From Paractinoplanes toevensis (GTDB taxonomy: Bacteria > Actinomycetota > Actinomycetes > Mycobacteriales > Micromonosporaceae), in the NCBI RefSeq assembly GCF_018332695.1, contig NZ_BOQN01000158.1, positions 1 to 33,413 of the forward strand: a stretch of 33,413 nucleotides of DNA. Direction: 5' to 3'. The first letter of the stretch is position 1, and every line of letters begins with the position of its first letter. Shown one piece after another: positions 6,762 to 14,808 of this stretch. The translations under genes and the position numbers were made by a program. The notes under the pieces were generated by a model that did not search any database, was not told the origin of the DNA, and saw nothing but the letters and a program-made list of their open reading frames with translations.

Positions 6762-9185
6762 ATGCCTTCAATCCGAACCCTGCGGGCCGGGCTGATCGCC
6801 GGTGTGACCGGCGCCGGCCTTCTCGTCTCGCCGCAGGTCGCGAGCGCCGCGCCCGTGCTCGGCCCGATCGTCGTGCCGGTCGGCGGCACCGCCACCATCA
6901 CCGACCCCGCCGCCAACTACCCGAGCACGGTTGCCGTGCAACTGGGTGTCGCCGTCTGCCCGGCCAAGATCGCCCTGGCCACCGCGGCCGGGCCGTGGAT
7001 CCCCATGGTCACCGCCAAGACCAGCACCTCGGTCAGCTTCACGGTGCCCACCGGGCCGGTCGCCGGCGCCAACGGGGCGGTCAAGGCGTACAACGCCTGC
7101 GTCTACGACACCGCGGCCGGCAACAGCGTCCTGCAGGGCAGCACCACCCTGTACGTGGGCTCGCCCGTCACGGCCGGCCCGGCGAGCGGACCGTCCGGTG
7201 GCGGCAACCAGATCGTCGTCACCGCCAAGCCCGAGGCGCCGGTGTTCTCGGGCGTGACCTCGGTGGCGGCGGCGTTCACCACCGGTGCCTGCGCAGCGAC
7301 GTTCGGCACGCCCAGCGCGGCCAACCTGGTCCCGGCAAATGTCAGCAAGCAGTCGGGTACGGCGGTCGGCCTCACCGTGCCGGCCGGGGTCGTCGCGACC
7401 GCGGGCGGGGCGCCGACTCCGTACACCATCTGCCTCTACGACGGGGCCGGAGCGACCGGGGCGCTGCTCACCGCGGCGCCGTACGGCGCGAATGTGGCAT
7501 CCGTCAATCCGGCCGCCGGGTCGTACCTGACCAGCAACGCCGTCTCGGTGACGGCTTCGATGCCCTTCCTGACCGGGGTCCCGTCGCCCGGGGCGCTGCT
7601 CGTCGCGGGTGCCTCCTGCCCGGCGACCTACGGCACCACCGGCAGCGGTCCGGCGCCGGTCGCGATCACCGGGTCCGCACTACGCCGGATCAGCGCCACC
7701 AAACTGTTGCTCAACATCCCGCCGCTGACGCTGACCAACAACCAGCCGACGCCGTATCAGGTATGCGTCTACGCCAATGCCGGGACCGGTGCCCTGATCG
7801 CGTCGAGCAGCTACACGGCGGCCCTGACCGCGACCCCGACGGCGGTGACGCCATCGGCCGGGCCCATGTCCGGGGGCAACATCATCACGGTTGTCGGTAC
7901 CGATTTCCCGACCGAGCCGGGACGGATCACCGCCACGCTCGGCGGCGTGCCCCTGACCAACATCCAGCCGATCAACGACCGGGCGTTCACCGCGCTGGCA
8001 CCGGCGCATCCCGTGGAGGACGACGTCACCCTGATCGTCACCACGCCGATGGGCACGCGCACCCTGATCGGCGCGTACTCGTACCTCAACATGATCCGGG
8101 TTTCGCCGAACACCGCCCCGAGCACGGCCGGGAACGTGGACGTCATGATCGCGGGCAGCCGATTCCTGTCGCTGCCGTTCGGCACCGGCGGTACGTCGGC
8201 CCGGATCTACCTGGTCAGCGGGGTCTACAACGGCGTGGATGCCGCGGACGGCAGCGGGGCGCGGGCCAACGGCCCGGTCGCGGAGTGCACCGACGTGCTG
8301 CCCCTCAACGACGAGGAGCTGGTCTGCACCCTGCAGCTGGGCCGGCGGCTCAACGCGGCGGGCACGGGGTACTTCGACCCGTCGACGTACACCAGCAACC
8401 TGGACAACGACGTCGTCGCCACGGCCGGAAGCCGGCTGGTGACGTCCAATGCGGGCCGGTTCAGCCGTAACGACGTGGGCCTGCCGGTCTGGTCGCCGAT
8501 GAACATGATCCCGTCCGGCGTCACCGTCACGGCCGTGCTCAGCCCGACGCGAGCGCTGCTGTCCAAGCCGGCCACGATGAGCGGCGGCGGTCTCACCCTC
8601 AACATCGGCGGCCAGCCGCTACGTCAGTTCGGCAACGTCCTGGTGACCACCGCCGGCAGCACCACCGTGGGCCTCAGCTCCGGCTCGTTCACCAAGGCCG
8701 ATGTCGGACGCGTCTTCGGCAACACGATCGGGATCCCGAACGGCACCTCGATCCTGTCGATCGGAGCGGGTGGCAGCACCGCCATCATCTCGGCGCCGGC
8801 CACGGCCGGCACCACCTTCACGATCAGCGGCGTCACCGCGACGGACGGGTCCGGCATGATCACCAGCGCCGCGTTCGTCGGCAACGAGATGCCGGCCACC
8901 ATCGGTGCCAACACCCTGGGCATCCCGGCCGGCACGACGCTCAACTCGGTCAACCCGTCGGCCGGCACCGCGACGATGTCGGCGAACGCGGTCGGCGGCG
9001 GGCAGGGCAGTCTCACGCTCACCCGGCTGGTCAGCGGCATGCTCTACGCCGGAGCGCCGGTGCCGGACGGCTCCTATCACCTCACCATCGTGAGCAACGG
9101 AGCGAACGACGCTGTACTCACCGACCAGGACTACTTCCAGACCGACGTGACCAGCAACTCCACCTTCACGGTCGCGCCCTTCTGA
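6762..9185 (+). CDS. Secreted multi-domain IPT/TIG cell-surface protein
   Basis: 807 aa from the ATG at 6762, chosen because it follows TAGGAG and starts a clean signal peptide (MPSIRTLRAGLIAG to VASA-A near residue 29). An upstream frame extension to 6714 is not protein-like. Three cysteine-pair modules (VCPAKIA/NACVYD; ACAATFGTP/YTICLYDG; SCPATYGTT/YQVCVYAN) are followed by a TIG domain (AVTPSAGPMSGGNIITVVG), the RVSPNTAPSTAG segment and a fourth pair (AECTDVL/LVCTLQL). About three 'SRNDVG / TKADVG / IPAGTT' modules follow. The final strands read PVPDGSYHLTIVSN and the chain ends STFTVAPF. It is co-linear with the protein at 2558-4816 but has longer module arrays. There is no sortase or transmembrane anchor. 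Extracellular; ligand unknown. Confidence 0.88.
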   Translation: MPSIRTLRAGLIAGVTGAGLLVSPQVASAAPVLGPIVVPVGGTATITDPAANYPSTVAVQLGVAVCPAKIALATAAGPWIPMVTAKTSTSVSFTVPTGPVAGANGAVKAYNACVYDTAAGNSVLQGSTTLYVGSPVTAGPASGPSGGGNQIVVTAKPEAPVFSGVTSVAAAFTTGACAATFGTPSAANLVPANVSKQSGTAVGLTVPAGVVATAGGAPTPYTICLYDGAGATGALLTAAPYGANVASVNPAAGSYLTSNAVSVTASMPFLTGVPSPGALLVAGASCPATYGTTGSGPAPVAITGSALRRISATKLLLNIPPLTLTNNQPTPYQVCVYANAGTGALIASSSYTAALTATPTAVTPSAGPMSGGNIITVVGTDFPTEPGRITATLGGVPLTNIQPINDRAFTALAPAHPVEDDVTLIVTTPMGTRTLIGAYSYLNMIRVSPNTAPSTAGNVDVMIAGSRFLSLPFGTGGTSARIYLVSGVYNGVDAADGSGARANGPVAECTDVLPLNDEELVCTLQLGRRLNAAGTGYFDPSTYTSNLDNDVVATAGSRLVTSNAGRFSRNDVGLPVWSPMNMIPSGVTVTAVLSPTRALLSKPATMSGGGLTLNIGGQPLRQFGNVLVTTAGSTTVGLSSGSFTKADVGRVFGNTIGIPNGTSILSIGAGGSTAIISAPATAGTTFTISGVTATDGSGMITSAAFVGNEMPATIGANTLGIPAGTTLNSVNPSAGTATMSANAVGGGQGSLTLTRLVSGMLYAGAPVPDGSYHLTIVSNGANDAVLTDQDYFQTDVTSNSTFTVAPF

Positions 9186-9198
9186 GAAACCGCGGAAC

Positions 9199-9232
9199 GA
9201 AGGCCCGGCGCGCTGGCGCCGAGCCTTCTTTC
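9199..9232 (+). terminator. Intrinsic terminator after the third TIG gene
   Basis: A 13-bp stem with one mismatch (9199-9211 with 9216-9228) and loop GCTG is followed by TTTCT. It is 13 nt after the stop at 9185. Confidence 0.8.
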
Positions 9233-9339
9233 TGTACGCCGACCGATACTGAGCGTTCCCTGAGGGTCGTTTCGTGTCCTGTCGTACCCGAGGGGCAGGA
9301 TGTACCCACTGATACGTAGGACGGCTGAGGGGGAGCCTC

Positions 9340-9768
9340 GTGCGCGCTGTTTATCGGATTCTCGCCATGTCGATCGCGATCGGTGTGGTGGTGCAGGCCT
9401 GCGCCATCGCCTACGCGCTCTTCGACATCCTGCACAAGACCGACGACGGGCAGGTCTTCACGAAAGACAGCGACAACGCCGGCATCGCCGTGCACGCGGT
9501 GGTCGGCGAGATGGTCGTGCCGGTGCTCGTGCTGCTCCTGCTGATCGTGTCGTTCTTCGCCGGCATCCCCGGCGGGGTGAAATGGGCGGCGATCACGTTC
9601 GGCGTGCTGGTGCTGCAGATCGTCCTGGCCTACGCGAGCTTCCCGGTGCCGATCCTCGGCGTGCTGCACGCGATCAACGCGTTCGCGCTGGCCGCGGTCG
9701 CCTCGCTCGCCATGCGGCAGGCACGCCTCGCCGGGTCGACCCAGGCGAGCACGCCCGTCCCGGCCTGA
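9340..9768 (+). CDS. DUF6220-like four-helix membrane protein
   Basis: 142 aa, GTG start at 9340 preceded by GGGGGAG. Four hydrophobic helices are visible, near residues 5-28, 50-72, 80-98 and 102-120 (LAMSIAIGVVVQACAIAYAL; VPVLVLLLLIVSFFAGI; AITFGVLVLQIVLAYA; LHAINAFALAAVASLAM). Conserved-looking histidines sit near the helix ends (NAGIAVHAVVGE, GVLHAINAF). The pattern fits the DUF6220 family of small integral membrane proteins, whose function is unknown to me. Two histidines within helices could bind haem or copper, but this is speculation. It is separated by 3 nt from the multicopper oxidase start, so the two are co-transcribed and perhaps act together at the membrane. Confidence 0.7.
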   Translation: MRAVYRILAMSIAIGVVVQACAIAYALFDILHKTDDGQVFTKDSDNAGIAVHAVVGEMVVPVLVLLLLIVSFFAGIPGGVKWAAITFGVLVLQIVLAYASFPVPILGVLHAINAFALAAVASLAMRQARLAGSTQASTPVPA

Positions 9769-9771
9769 CCG

Positions 9772-11193
9772 GTGCGCCGGTCGATCAAGATCGCCATCGC
9801 CGCGGGGGCGACGGTGGCGATCCTCGGACCGCTGGGCTACTTCTTCCAGCAGAGCCTGATCCCGGGCACCTACGACATGGCCACGATGGGCTACGCCGAC
9901 TTCGGCGGCGGGCCGGCGGTGGGGCACGCGCACGGCACCGGCGGGCTCAGCGTCGACACGCTGACCGGGCCGTCGTCCGGGAAACCCGACGTCACCGTGG
10001 TGTTGACCGCCCGCCGGGGGAGCAACGGGCGCTACACGCTCAACGGCACCTCGCCCGGCCCCGAGATCCGCGCGGTGAAGGGCCAGCTCGTCCAGGTCAC
10101 CCTGGTCAACGACAACGTGAGCGACGGCGTGACCCTGCACTGGCACGGCGTCGACGTGCCCAACGGGGAGGACGGTGTCGCCGGGGTCACCCAGGACGCG
10201 GTGCGGCCGGGCGCGAGCTTCGTCTACCGGTTCACGGTCCAGGACGCCGGCACCTACTGGTACCACTCGCACCAGGTCGGCCACGAACAGGTGCGGCAGG
10301 GGCTGTTCGGCGCCCTCGTGGTGACCGAGCCGGTGTTCGCCGAGGGGATCGACCAGGTCGTCCAGGTGCACACGTTCGACGGCCGCCGCACCGTCAACGG
10401 CCGCGCCGGCGAATCGGCCCTGGACGCGCACGCCGGCCAGACCGTCCGCGCCCGGGTGATCAACACTGATGCCGGGCCGTTGCGGGTCTGGGTGTCGGGC
10501 GCGCCGTACCGGATCGTCGCGATCGACGGCCGCATCGTGCACGAGCCGAGCGACATTACCGGCAAATCAATAATCGTCACGGCGGGCGGCCGGGTCGATC
10601 TGACGTTCGAGATGCCCGCCTCCGGCGCCGCCCGGGTCGACGTGGGGGCCGGCGCCGCGCTGGTCGCCGGCGGGGCGGCCGCCGCACCCGAGCCGACCGA
10701 GGTCGTCGACTTCCTGACCTACGGCACCCGGGCCGAGCTGGGCTTCGACCCGGCCAAGGCCACCCGGAACTTCGACTACCGGATCGGGCGGCGGGCCGGC
10801 TTCCTGGACGGCAAGCCCGGCCTGTGGTGGTCGATCAACGGCCACCTCTTCCCCGACGTGCCGATGTTCATGGTCGCGACCGGCGACATCGTCCGGATGA
10901 CGATCGGCAACACCAGCGGCGAGGTCCACCCGATGCACCTGCACGGCCACCACGCGGTCGTGCTGAGCCGCAACGGCGTGGCCGCGACCGGCAGTCCCTG
11001 GTGGTTCGACTCCCTGGACGTCGGCGACGACGAGACCTACGAGATCGCCTTCGTCGCCGACAACCCGGGCATCTGGGTCGACCACTGCCACAACCTGCAG
11101 CACGCCGTCGACGGCCTGCTCGCCCACCTGGCCTACACCGACGTCACCACGCCCTTCCGGGTCGGCGGCGAGGCCGGCAACAGCCCGGAATGA
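9772..11193 (+). CDS. Membrane-anchored multicopper oxidase
   Basis: 473 aa, GTG start 3 nt after the preceding stop. An N-terminal hydrophobic anchor (residues 5-25) is followed by cupredoxin domains. All copper-ligand motifs are present: HWH at 123-125, WYHSH with His165 and His167, HPMHLH with His386, His389 and His391, and HCH at 438-440 with His444. The position for the type 1 axial ligand is Leu449 (HAVDGLL), as in high-potential laccase-like enzymes. It would oxidise a phenolic or metal substrate with reduction of O2 to water outside the membrane. It has no Met-rich insert of the CueO type. It stands alone with the DUF6220 protein, and the convergent AAA gene ends 4 nt beyond its stop. 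Confidence 0.9.
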   Translation: MRRSIKIAIAAGATVAILGPLGYFFQQSLIPGTYDMATMGYADFGGGPAVGHAHGTGGLSVDTLTGPSSGKPDVTVVLTARRGSNGRYTLNGTSPGPEIRAVKGQLVQVTLVNDNVSDGVTLHWHGVDVPNGEDGVAGVTQDAVRPGASFVYRFTVQDAGTYWYHSHQVGHEQVRQGLFGALVVTEPVFAEGIDQVVQVHTFDGRRTVNGRAGESALDAHAGQTVRARVINTDAGPLRVWVSGAPYRIVAIDGRIVHEPSDITGKSIIVTAGGRVDLTFEMPASGAARVDVGAGAALVAGGAAAAPEPTEVVDFLTYGTRAELGFDPAKATRNFDYRIGRRAGFLDGKPGLWWSINGHLFPDVPMFMVATGDIVRMTIGNTSGEVHPMHLHGHHAVVLSRNGVAATGSPWWFDSLDVGDDETYEIAFVADNPGIWVDHCHNLQHAVDGLLAHLAYTDVTTPFRVGGEAGNSPE

Positions 11194-11197
11194 GCCG

Positions 11198-12343
11198 CTA
11201 CAGATACATGCCCGTGGTCGGCGCGGTCCTCGGGACCGTCACCGGCTGGGCGCCGGTTCGCAACGCGTACAGCTCGGCCAGGGTGGCACCGTCCGGGCCG
11301 ACGCCGCGCGACGAGCCCAGCCACGCGGTCGCCTCGGCGTAGGGGAGCCGGCCCACCTCGATGCTGGCCAGGCAGCGCCCCGGCCGGACCACCGCGGGGT
11401 GCAGGGTGGCCAGGTCCTCGTTCGTGGTGATCGCGATGAGCGCGTTGCGGCCCTGCCCGAGCAGCCCGTCGGTGAGGTTGAGCAGCCGGGACAGCGACTG
11501 CCCCGCACTCGCCTTGGCCTCACCGCTGATCAGCTCGTCGCAGTCCTCCAGCATGAGCAGCCGCCAGCGCGGCTCGTCCTCGTCGCCGCTGCCCAGCGCC
11601 ACGCTCATCAAATAGGCCGGGTCGCTGAACAGGCGCTCGGGGTCGAGCACACAGTCGACCTGGCACCAGGCCCGCCACTGCTGGGCGAGAGCCCGCAGCG
11701 CCGTGGTCTTGCCGGTGCCCGGCTCGCCGTGCAGGAGCAGGAGCCGCCCGTTGACCACCGAGCCGTCCAGCGCCATCAGCCGCTCGAGCGTCTGCCCGAC
11801 CGGCCCGGCGTAGTTGGCCCGGATCTTCTCCCACGGCGCCGCGTCGATCTCGCGCTGCACGCGGCGCGGTCCGTGCGGACCGAAATGCCAGAACCCGATG
11901 GGTACGCTGTCGCCGGCCGGCTCCGGTTCCTCGACCGCGTTGGCCGTCGCCGTGTCCAACACCGACTCGGCCATCTCGGCCGACACCGCGGTGACCGTGA
12001 CCCGGGCCCGCCGGCTCTGCTTCCAGCGGGTGACGTGCAGCGTCCAGCCCTCGCCGACCGAGAGGCGCGCCTGCCCGTCGTCCTCCACCGCGTCGCGCAC
12101 CACCCGCGCGTCGTCGGTGGTCAGCGGGGCCTCGGCGCGCACGTTCTCCAGGTAGCAGCTGCGGCCGAACGGCTCCCGGCCGGTGACGAAAGCGTCCAGG
12201 GCGAGCAGGTCGACGACATCCACCAGGCGGTCACCGTCATCGACGGACCCGGACAGCGGCAGGGCACCGAGAGCCGGCGGCGAGGCCACCGGCTCCACGG
12301 GGCGCCCGGCATGCCGGTCGACAGGCTGATGGGGAGTACGCAT
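11198..12343 (-). CDS. DUF5925-type AAA+ ATPase
   Basis: 381 aa. The N-terminal about 190 residues match the actinobacterial DUF5925 arrangement, with no known catalytic motif. The C-terminal AAA domain has Walker A GEPGTGKT (206-213), Walker B LLMLEDCDE (262-270), a sensor-1 Asn in ITTNED near 308 and an arginine-rich RPGR near 320-323. The domain has the BCS1/FtsH-like pattern in which a positive report of 'HPAVVRPGR' follows sensor 1. Partner and substrate are unknown. It is the last gene of a seven-gene minus-strand run that begins with the SWIM protein, after a 60-nt gap, and could have its own promoter. The start ATG at 12343 is the first plausible one, but its ribosome site is weak. 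Confidence 0.82.
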   Translation of the reverse strand: MRTPHQPVDRHAGRPVEPVASPPALGALPLSGSVDDGDRLVDVVDLLALDAFVTGREPFGRSCYLENVRAEAPLTTDDARVVRDAVEDDGQARLSVGEGWTLHVTRWKQSRRARVTVTAVSAEMAESVLDTATANAVEEPEPAGDSVPIGFWHFGPHGPRRVQREIDAAPWEKIRANYAGPVGQTLERLMALDGSVVNGRLLLLHGEPGTGKTTALRALAQQWRAWCQVDCVLDPERLFSDPAYLMSVALGSGDEDEPRWRLLMLEDCDELISGEAKASAGQSLSRLLNLTDGLLGQGRNALIAITTNEDLATLHPAVVRPGRCLASIEVGRLPYAEATAWLGSSRGVGPDGATLAELYALRTGAQPVTVPRTAPTTGMYL

Positions 12344-12403
12344 GGTGCAATGATCGACGTTCGATGCCCCTGAGGCATCCGGTTTTCCCGATGTTCCTCC
12401 CAG

Positions 12404-12841
12404 CTAAGGCAGCCGGGTCAGGACGAATACGGGGATCAGGCGGCTGGTCTTCTTCTGGTACTCGGCGTAGTTGGGGAACGCGGCGACCGACCGCTCCCAC
12501 CACACCGCCCGCTCCTCACCCTCGAGCTCGCGGGCCAGGTAGTCGTGCTTCTCCGCGCCGTCCTGCAGCTCGACGTGCGGTTCCTTGCGCAGGTTGTAGA
12601 CCCAGACCGGGTTCTTCGGCGCGCCGCCCAGCGAACCGACCACGGCGTACTCGCCGTCGTGCTCGACCCGCATCAGCGCCGTCTTGCGCAGGTTGCCGGT
12701 CTTGGCGCCGACGCTCGTCAGCACCACGACCCGCAGGCCGTGCATCTCGTAGCCTTCGGCGCCGTTCGTCGCCTCGATCTTCTCGGCCTGCTCGCGAGCC
12801 CAGCCGGACGTGCTCGGCGCATATTCTCCGCTCAATGGCAT
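12404..12841 (-). CDS. Nitroreductase-type deazaflavin (F420)-dependent oxidoreductase, DDN family
   Basis: 145 aa, typical of the Ddn/AclJ family with a split beta-barrel fold. Family marks are the GLRVVVLTSVGAKTGNLRKTALMRVEHDGEYAVVGSLGGAPKNPVWVYNLRKEP order, in which GAKTG and the Lys/Arg that follow contact F420, and the C-terminal YQKKTSRLIPVFVLTR. It likely uses F420H2 to reduce a quinone or nitro-type compound; the natural substrate is unknown. It sits 24 nt downstream of the methyltransferase on the same strand, so co-transcription is likely. Confidence 0.88.
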   Translation of the reverse strand: MPLSGEYAPSTSGWAREQAEKIEATNGAEGYEMHGLRVVVLTSVGAKTGNLRKTALMRVEHDGEYAVVGSLGGAPKNPVWVYNLRKEPHVELQDGAEKHDYLARELEGEERAVWWERSVAAFPNYAEYQKKTSRLIPVFVLTRLP

Positions 12842-12865
12842 CCGCCCAGTCTAGGGAGACCCGGA

Positions 12866-13627
12866 TCAACGCAGCCCGGCCACCGCCGCGTCGGTGCCGC
12901 CGCGCCACAGGACGCCCGCCTCGGCGAAACCGGCCGCGCGCAGAGCATCGAGGTGCCAGGCGGCCGGTGGGGTCCACTCCTGGTGGTGGCTCGCGCTCGG
13001 GTAGATGCGCTCGCGCTCGACCAGCCGGGGTGCGAGCACCTCGTCCCCGGCCACCCGCTGCCACCAGTCGGGCCACGAGGTGACGGCGCCCGCCGCGTAC
13101 CGGGCCTCGCGCAGCCTCCGCGCGTGCCCGCGCAACTTCTCGGAGAGCGCCGGCAGCGACTCGTCGGGCATGTGGTCGGCGTTCACGAAGATGCCGCCGG
13201 GCCGCAGCACCTTGCGGATCTCCCCGTAGAGCGCGGCCACCCGCTCGGCCGGCAGCCAGTGCAGAGCGGTCGCGGTGAGCACCGCGTCGAAGCCCTCGGC
13301 CGGCAGCTTGGCCCGCCAGGACTCATCGCCCAGGTCGGCGTCGACGATCGTGCCGCGGTCGCGCAGCGACGCCTCGGCGATCGTCAGCAGCACCGGGTCC
13401 TGGTCGAGGACGGTGACCCGGGCGAGGGGAAAACGGGCCAGCGTGCGCAGCGCGATCGTGCCGGTGCCGCCGGCCAGGTCGAGCAGCCGGGGCGCCTCGC
13501 CGTCGGTGATCGCGGCGACGGCCGTGAGCATGGCCGCGAACCGCTCCTCGCGGTCCGCGATGAAGCCCTCCTGCTGCCGGTCCCAGCTTTCCTGCCACAC
13601 ACCGGCGGTCTCCCAGTAAGCAGTCAT
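12866..13627 (-). CDS. Class I SAM-dependent methyltransferase
   Basis: 253 aa. The Rossmann-type methyltransferase motifs are clear: motif I LLDLAGGTGTIALRTL near residues 47-62, the acidic end of strand 2 (VTVLDQDP near 71-78), IVDADLGDESW (motif II region) and VLTATALHWLP near 113-123, then LRPGGIFVNADH. The HWLP and LRPGG motifs are like trans-aconitate/UbiE-type small-molecule methyltransferases. The acceptor is unknown. It starts 14 nt after the VWA stop and so continues that operon. Confidence 0.87.
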   Translation of the reverse strand: MTAYWETAGVWQESWDRQQEGFIADREERFAAMLTAVAAITDGEAPRLLDLAGGTGTIALRTLARFPLARVTVLDQDPVLLTIAEASLRDRGTIVDADLGDESWRAKLPAEGFDAVLTATALHWLPAERVAALYGEIRKVLRPGGIFVNADHMPDESLPALSEKLRGHARRLREARYAAGAVTSWPDWWQRVAGDEVLAPRLVERERIYPSASHHQEWTPPAAWHLDALRAAGFAEAGVLWRGGTDAAVAGLR

Positions 13628-13641
13628 ATGCCCTACGGTAG

Positions 13642-14808
13642 TTACCGGGCGGCCTCCGTCTCAAGGCGCTCGGCGAACGCCTTCAGGTCCCGCCGCTCGA
13701 TCGCCGCGGCCATCAGATCCGGGAAGGCGTCGGGCGTGCACGCGAAGGCCGGCACCCCGAGCGCCGCGAGCGCGGCCGCGTTCTCGTGGTCGTACGCCGG
13801 TGCCCCCTCGTCGGACAGCGCCAGCAGCACCACGACCTGCACCCCGGCGGACGTCATCTCGGCCACCCGGCGCAGCATCTGCTCCCGCACGCCGCCCTCG
13901 TAGAGGTCGCTGATCAGCACGAAGATGCTGTCCCGGGGCCGGGTGATCAGCTGCTGGCTGTAGGCGATGGCCCGGTTGATGTCGGTCCCGCCGCCCAGCT
14001 GCGTGCCGAACAGCACCTCGACCGGGTCGCTGAGCTGCTCGGTCAGGTCGACCACCGCCGTGTCGAAGACGACCAGCGAGGTGCGCAGCGACCGCATCGA
14101 GGCCAGCACCGCCGCGAACACCCCGGAGAACACCACCGAGGCGGCCATCGACCCGGACTGGTCCACGCACAGCACCACGTCGCGCTGCACGGCCGTGGTC
14201 CGCCGCCCGTACCCCACCAGCCGCTCCGGGATGATCGTGCGGTGCTCGGCCTGGTAGTGCTTCAGGTTGGCGCGGATCGTCCGGTCCCAGTCGATGTCGG
14301 CGTGCCGGGGCCGGTTGATCCGGGCGGCCCGGTTCAGCGCCCCGCTCACCGCGGCCAGGGTCTTCTGCGTGATCCGTTTCTCCAGCTCCTCGACGACCTG
14401 CCGAACCACCTGACGGGCCGCGTCCTTGGTCTTGGCCGGCATCACCCCGTTGAGCGAGAGCAGCGTGCCGACCAGGTGCACGTCCGGTTCGACGGCGGCG
14501 AGCATCTCCGGTTCGAGCAGCAGCCGGGTCAGGTCGAGACGTTCGATCGCGTCGGACTGCATGACCTGCACGACGGTCGACGGGAAATACTCGCGGATGT
14601 CGCCCAGCCAGCGGGCCACCTTGGGCGCCGAGCCGCCCAGCCCCGCCGAACGCCGGTTGCCGCTCTGCGGATCACCGGCGCCACCCGCGTCGTAGAGCGC
14701 CGCGAGCGCGGAATCCATCGCCCCGTCCTTCCCCTCGGCCGCCCCCAGCGACTCCTCGGCGGCCCCACCCAGCACCAGCCGCCAACGCCGACTGCGTTCC
14801 TCGCTCAT
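13642..14808 (-). CDS. VWA (MIDAS) domain protein of the MoxR/DUF5682 operon
   Basis: 388 aa from the ATG at 14808, which overlaps the DUF5682 stop as ATGA; a longer upstream frame is non-coding. The N-terminal about 205 residues are helical and charged. The VWA domain begins at RDVVLCVDQSGSM with a full metal-ion-dependent adhesion site: Asp216-x-Ser218-x-Ser220, Thr275 in GGGTD and Asp301 in ISDLYEGG. Such proteins pair with MoxR AAA+ ATPases, which are thought to load or remodel targets through the metal-bound VWA surface. There is no signal peptide, so it acts in the cytosol. Fourth gene of the SWIM-MoxR-DUF5682-VWA block. Confidence 0.9.
   Translation of the reverse strand: MSEERSRRWRLVLGGAAEESLGAAEGKDGAMDSALAALYDAGGAGDPQSGNRRSAGLGGSAPKVARWLGDIREYFPSTVVQVMQSDAIERLDLTRLLLEPEMLAAVEPDVHLVGTLLSLNGVMPAKTKDAARQVVRQVVEELEKRITQKTLAAVSGALNRAARINRPRHADIDWDRTIRANLKHYQAEHRTIIPERLVGYGRRTTAVQRDVVLCVDQSGSMAASVVFSGVFAAVLASMRSLRTSLVVFDTAVVDLTEQLSDPVEVLFGTQLGGGTDINRAIAYSQQLITRPRDSIFVLISDLYEGGVREQMLRRVAEMTSAGVQVVVLLALSDEGAPAYDHENAAALAALGVPAFACTPDAFPDLMAAAIERRDLKAFAERLETEAAR

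Noticed and set aside
12363..12379. Terminator between the DDN and AAA genes
   Set aside because: Only a 6-bp hairpin (GATGCC/GGCATC) with no T-run; insufficient to split the operon.
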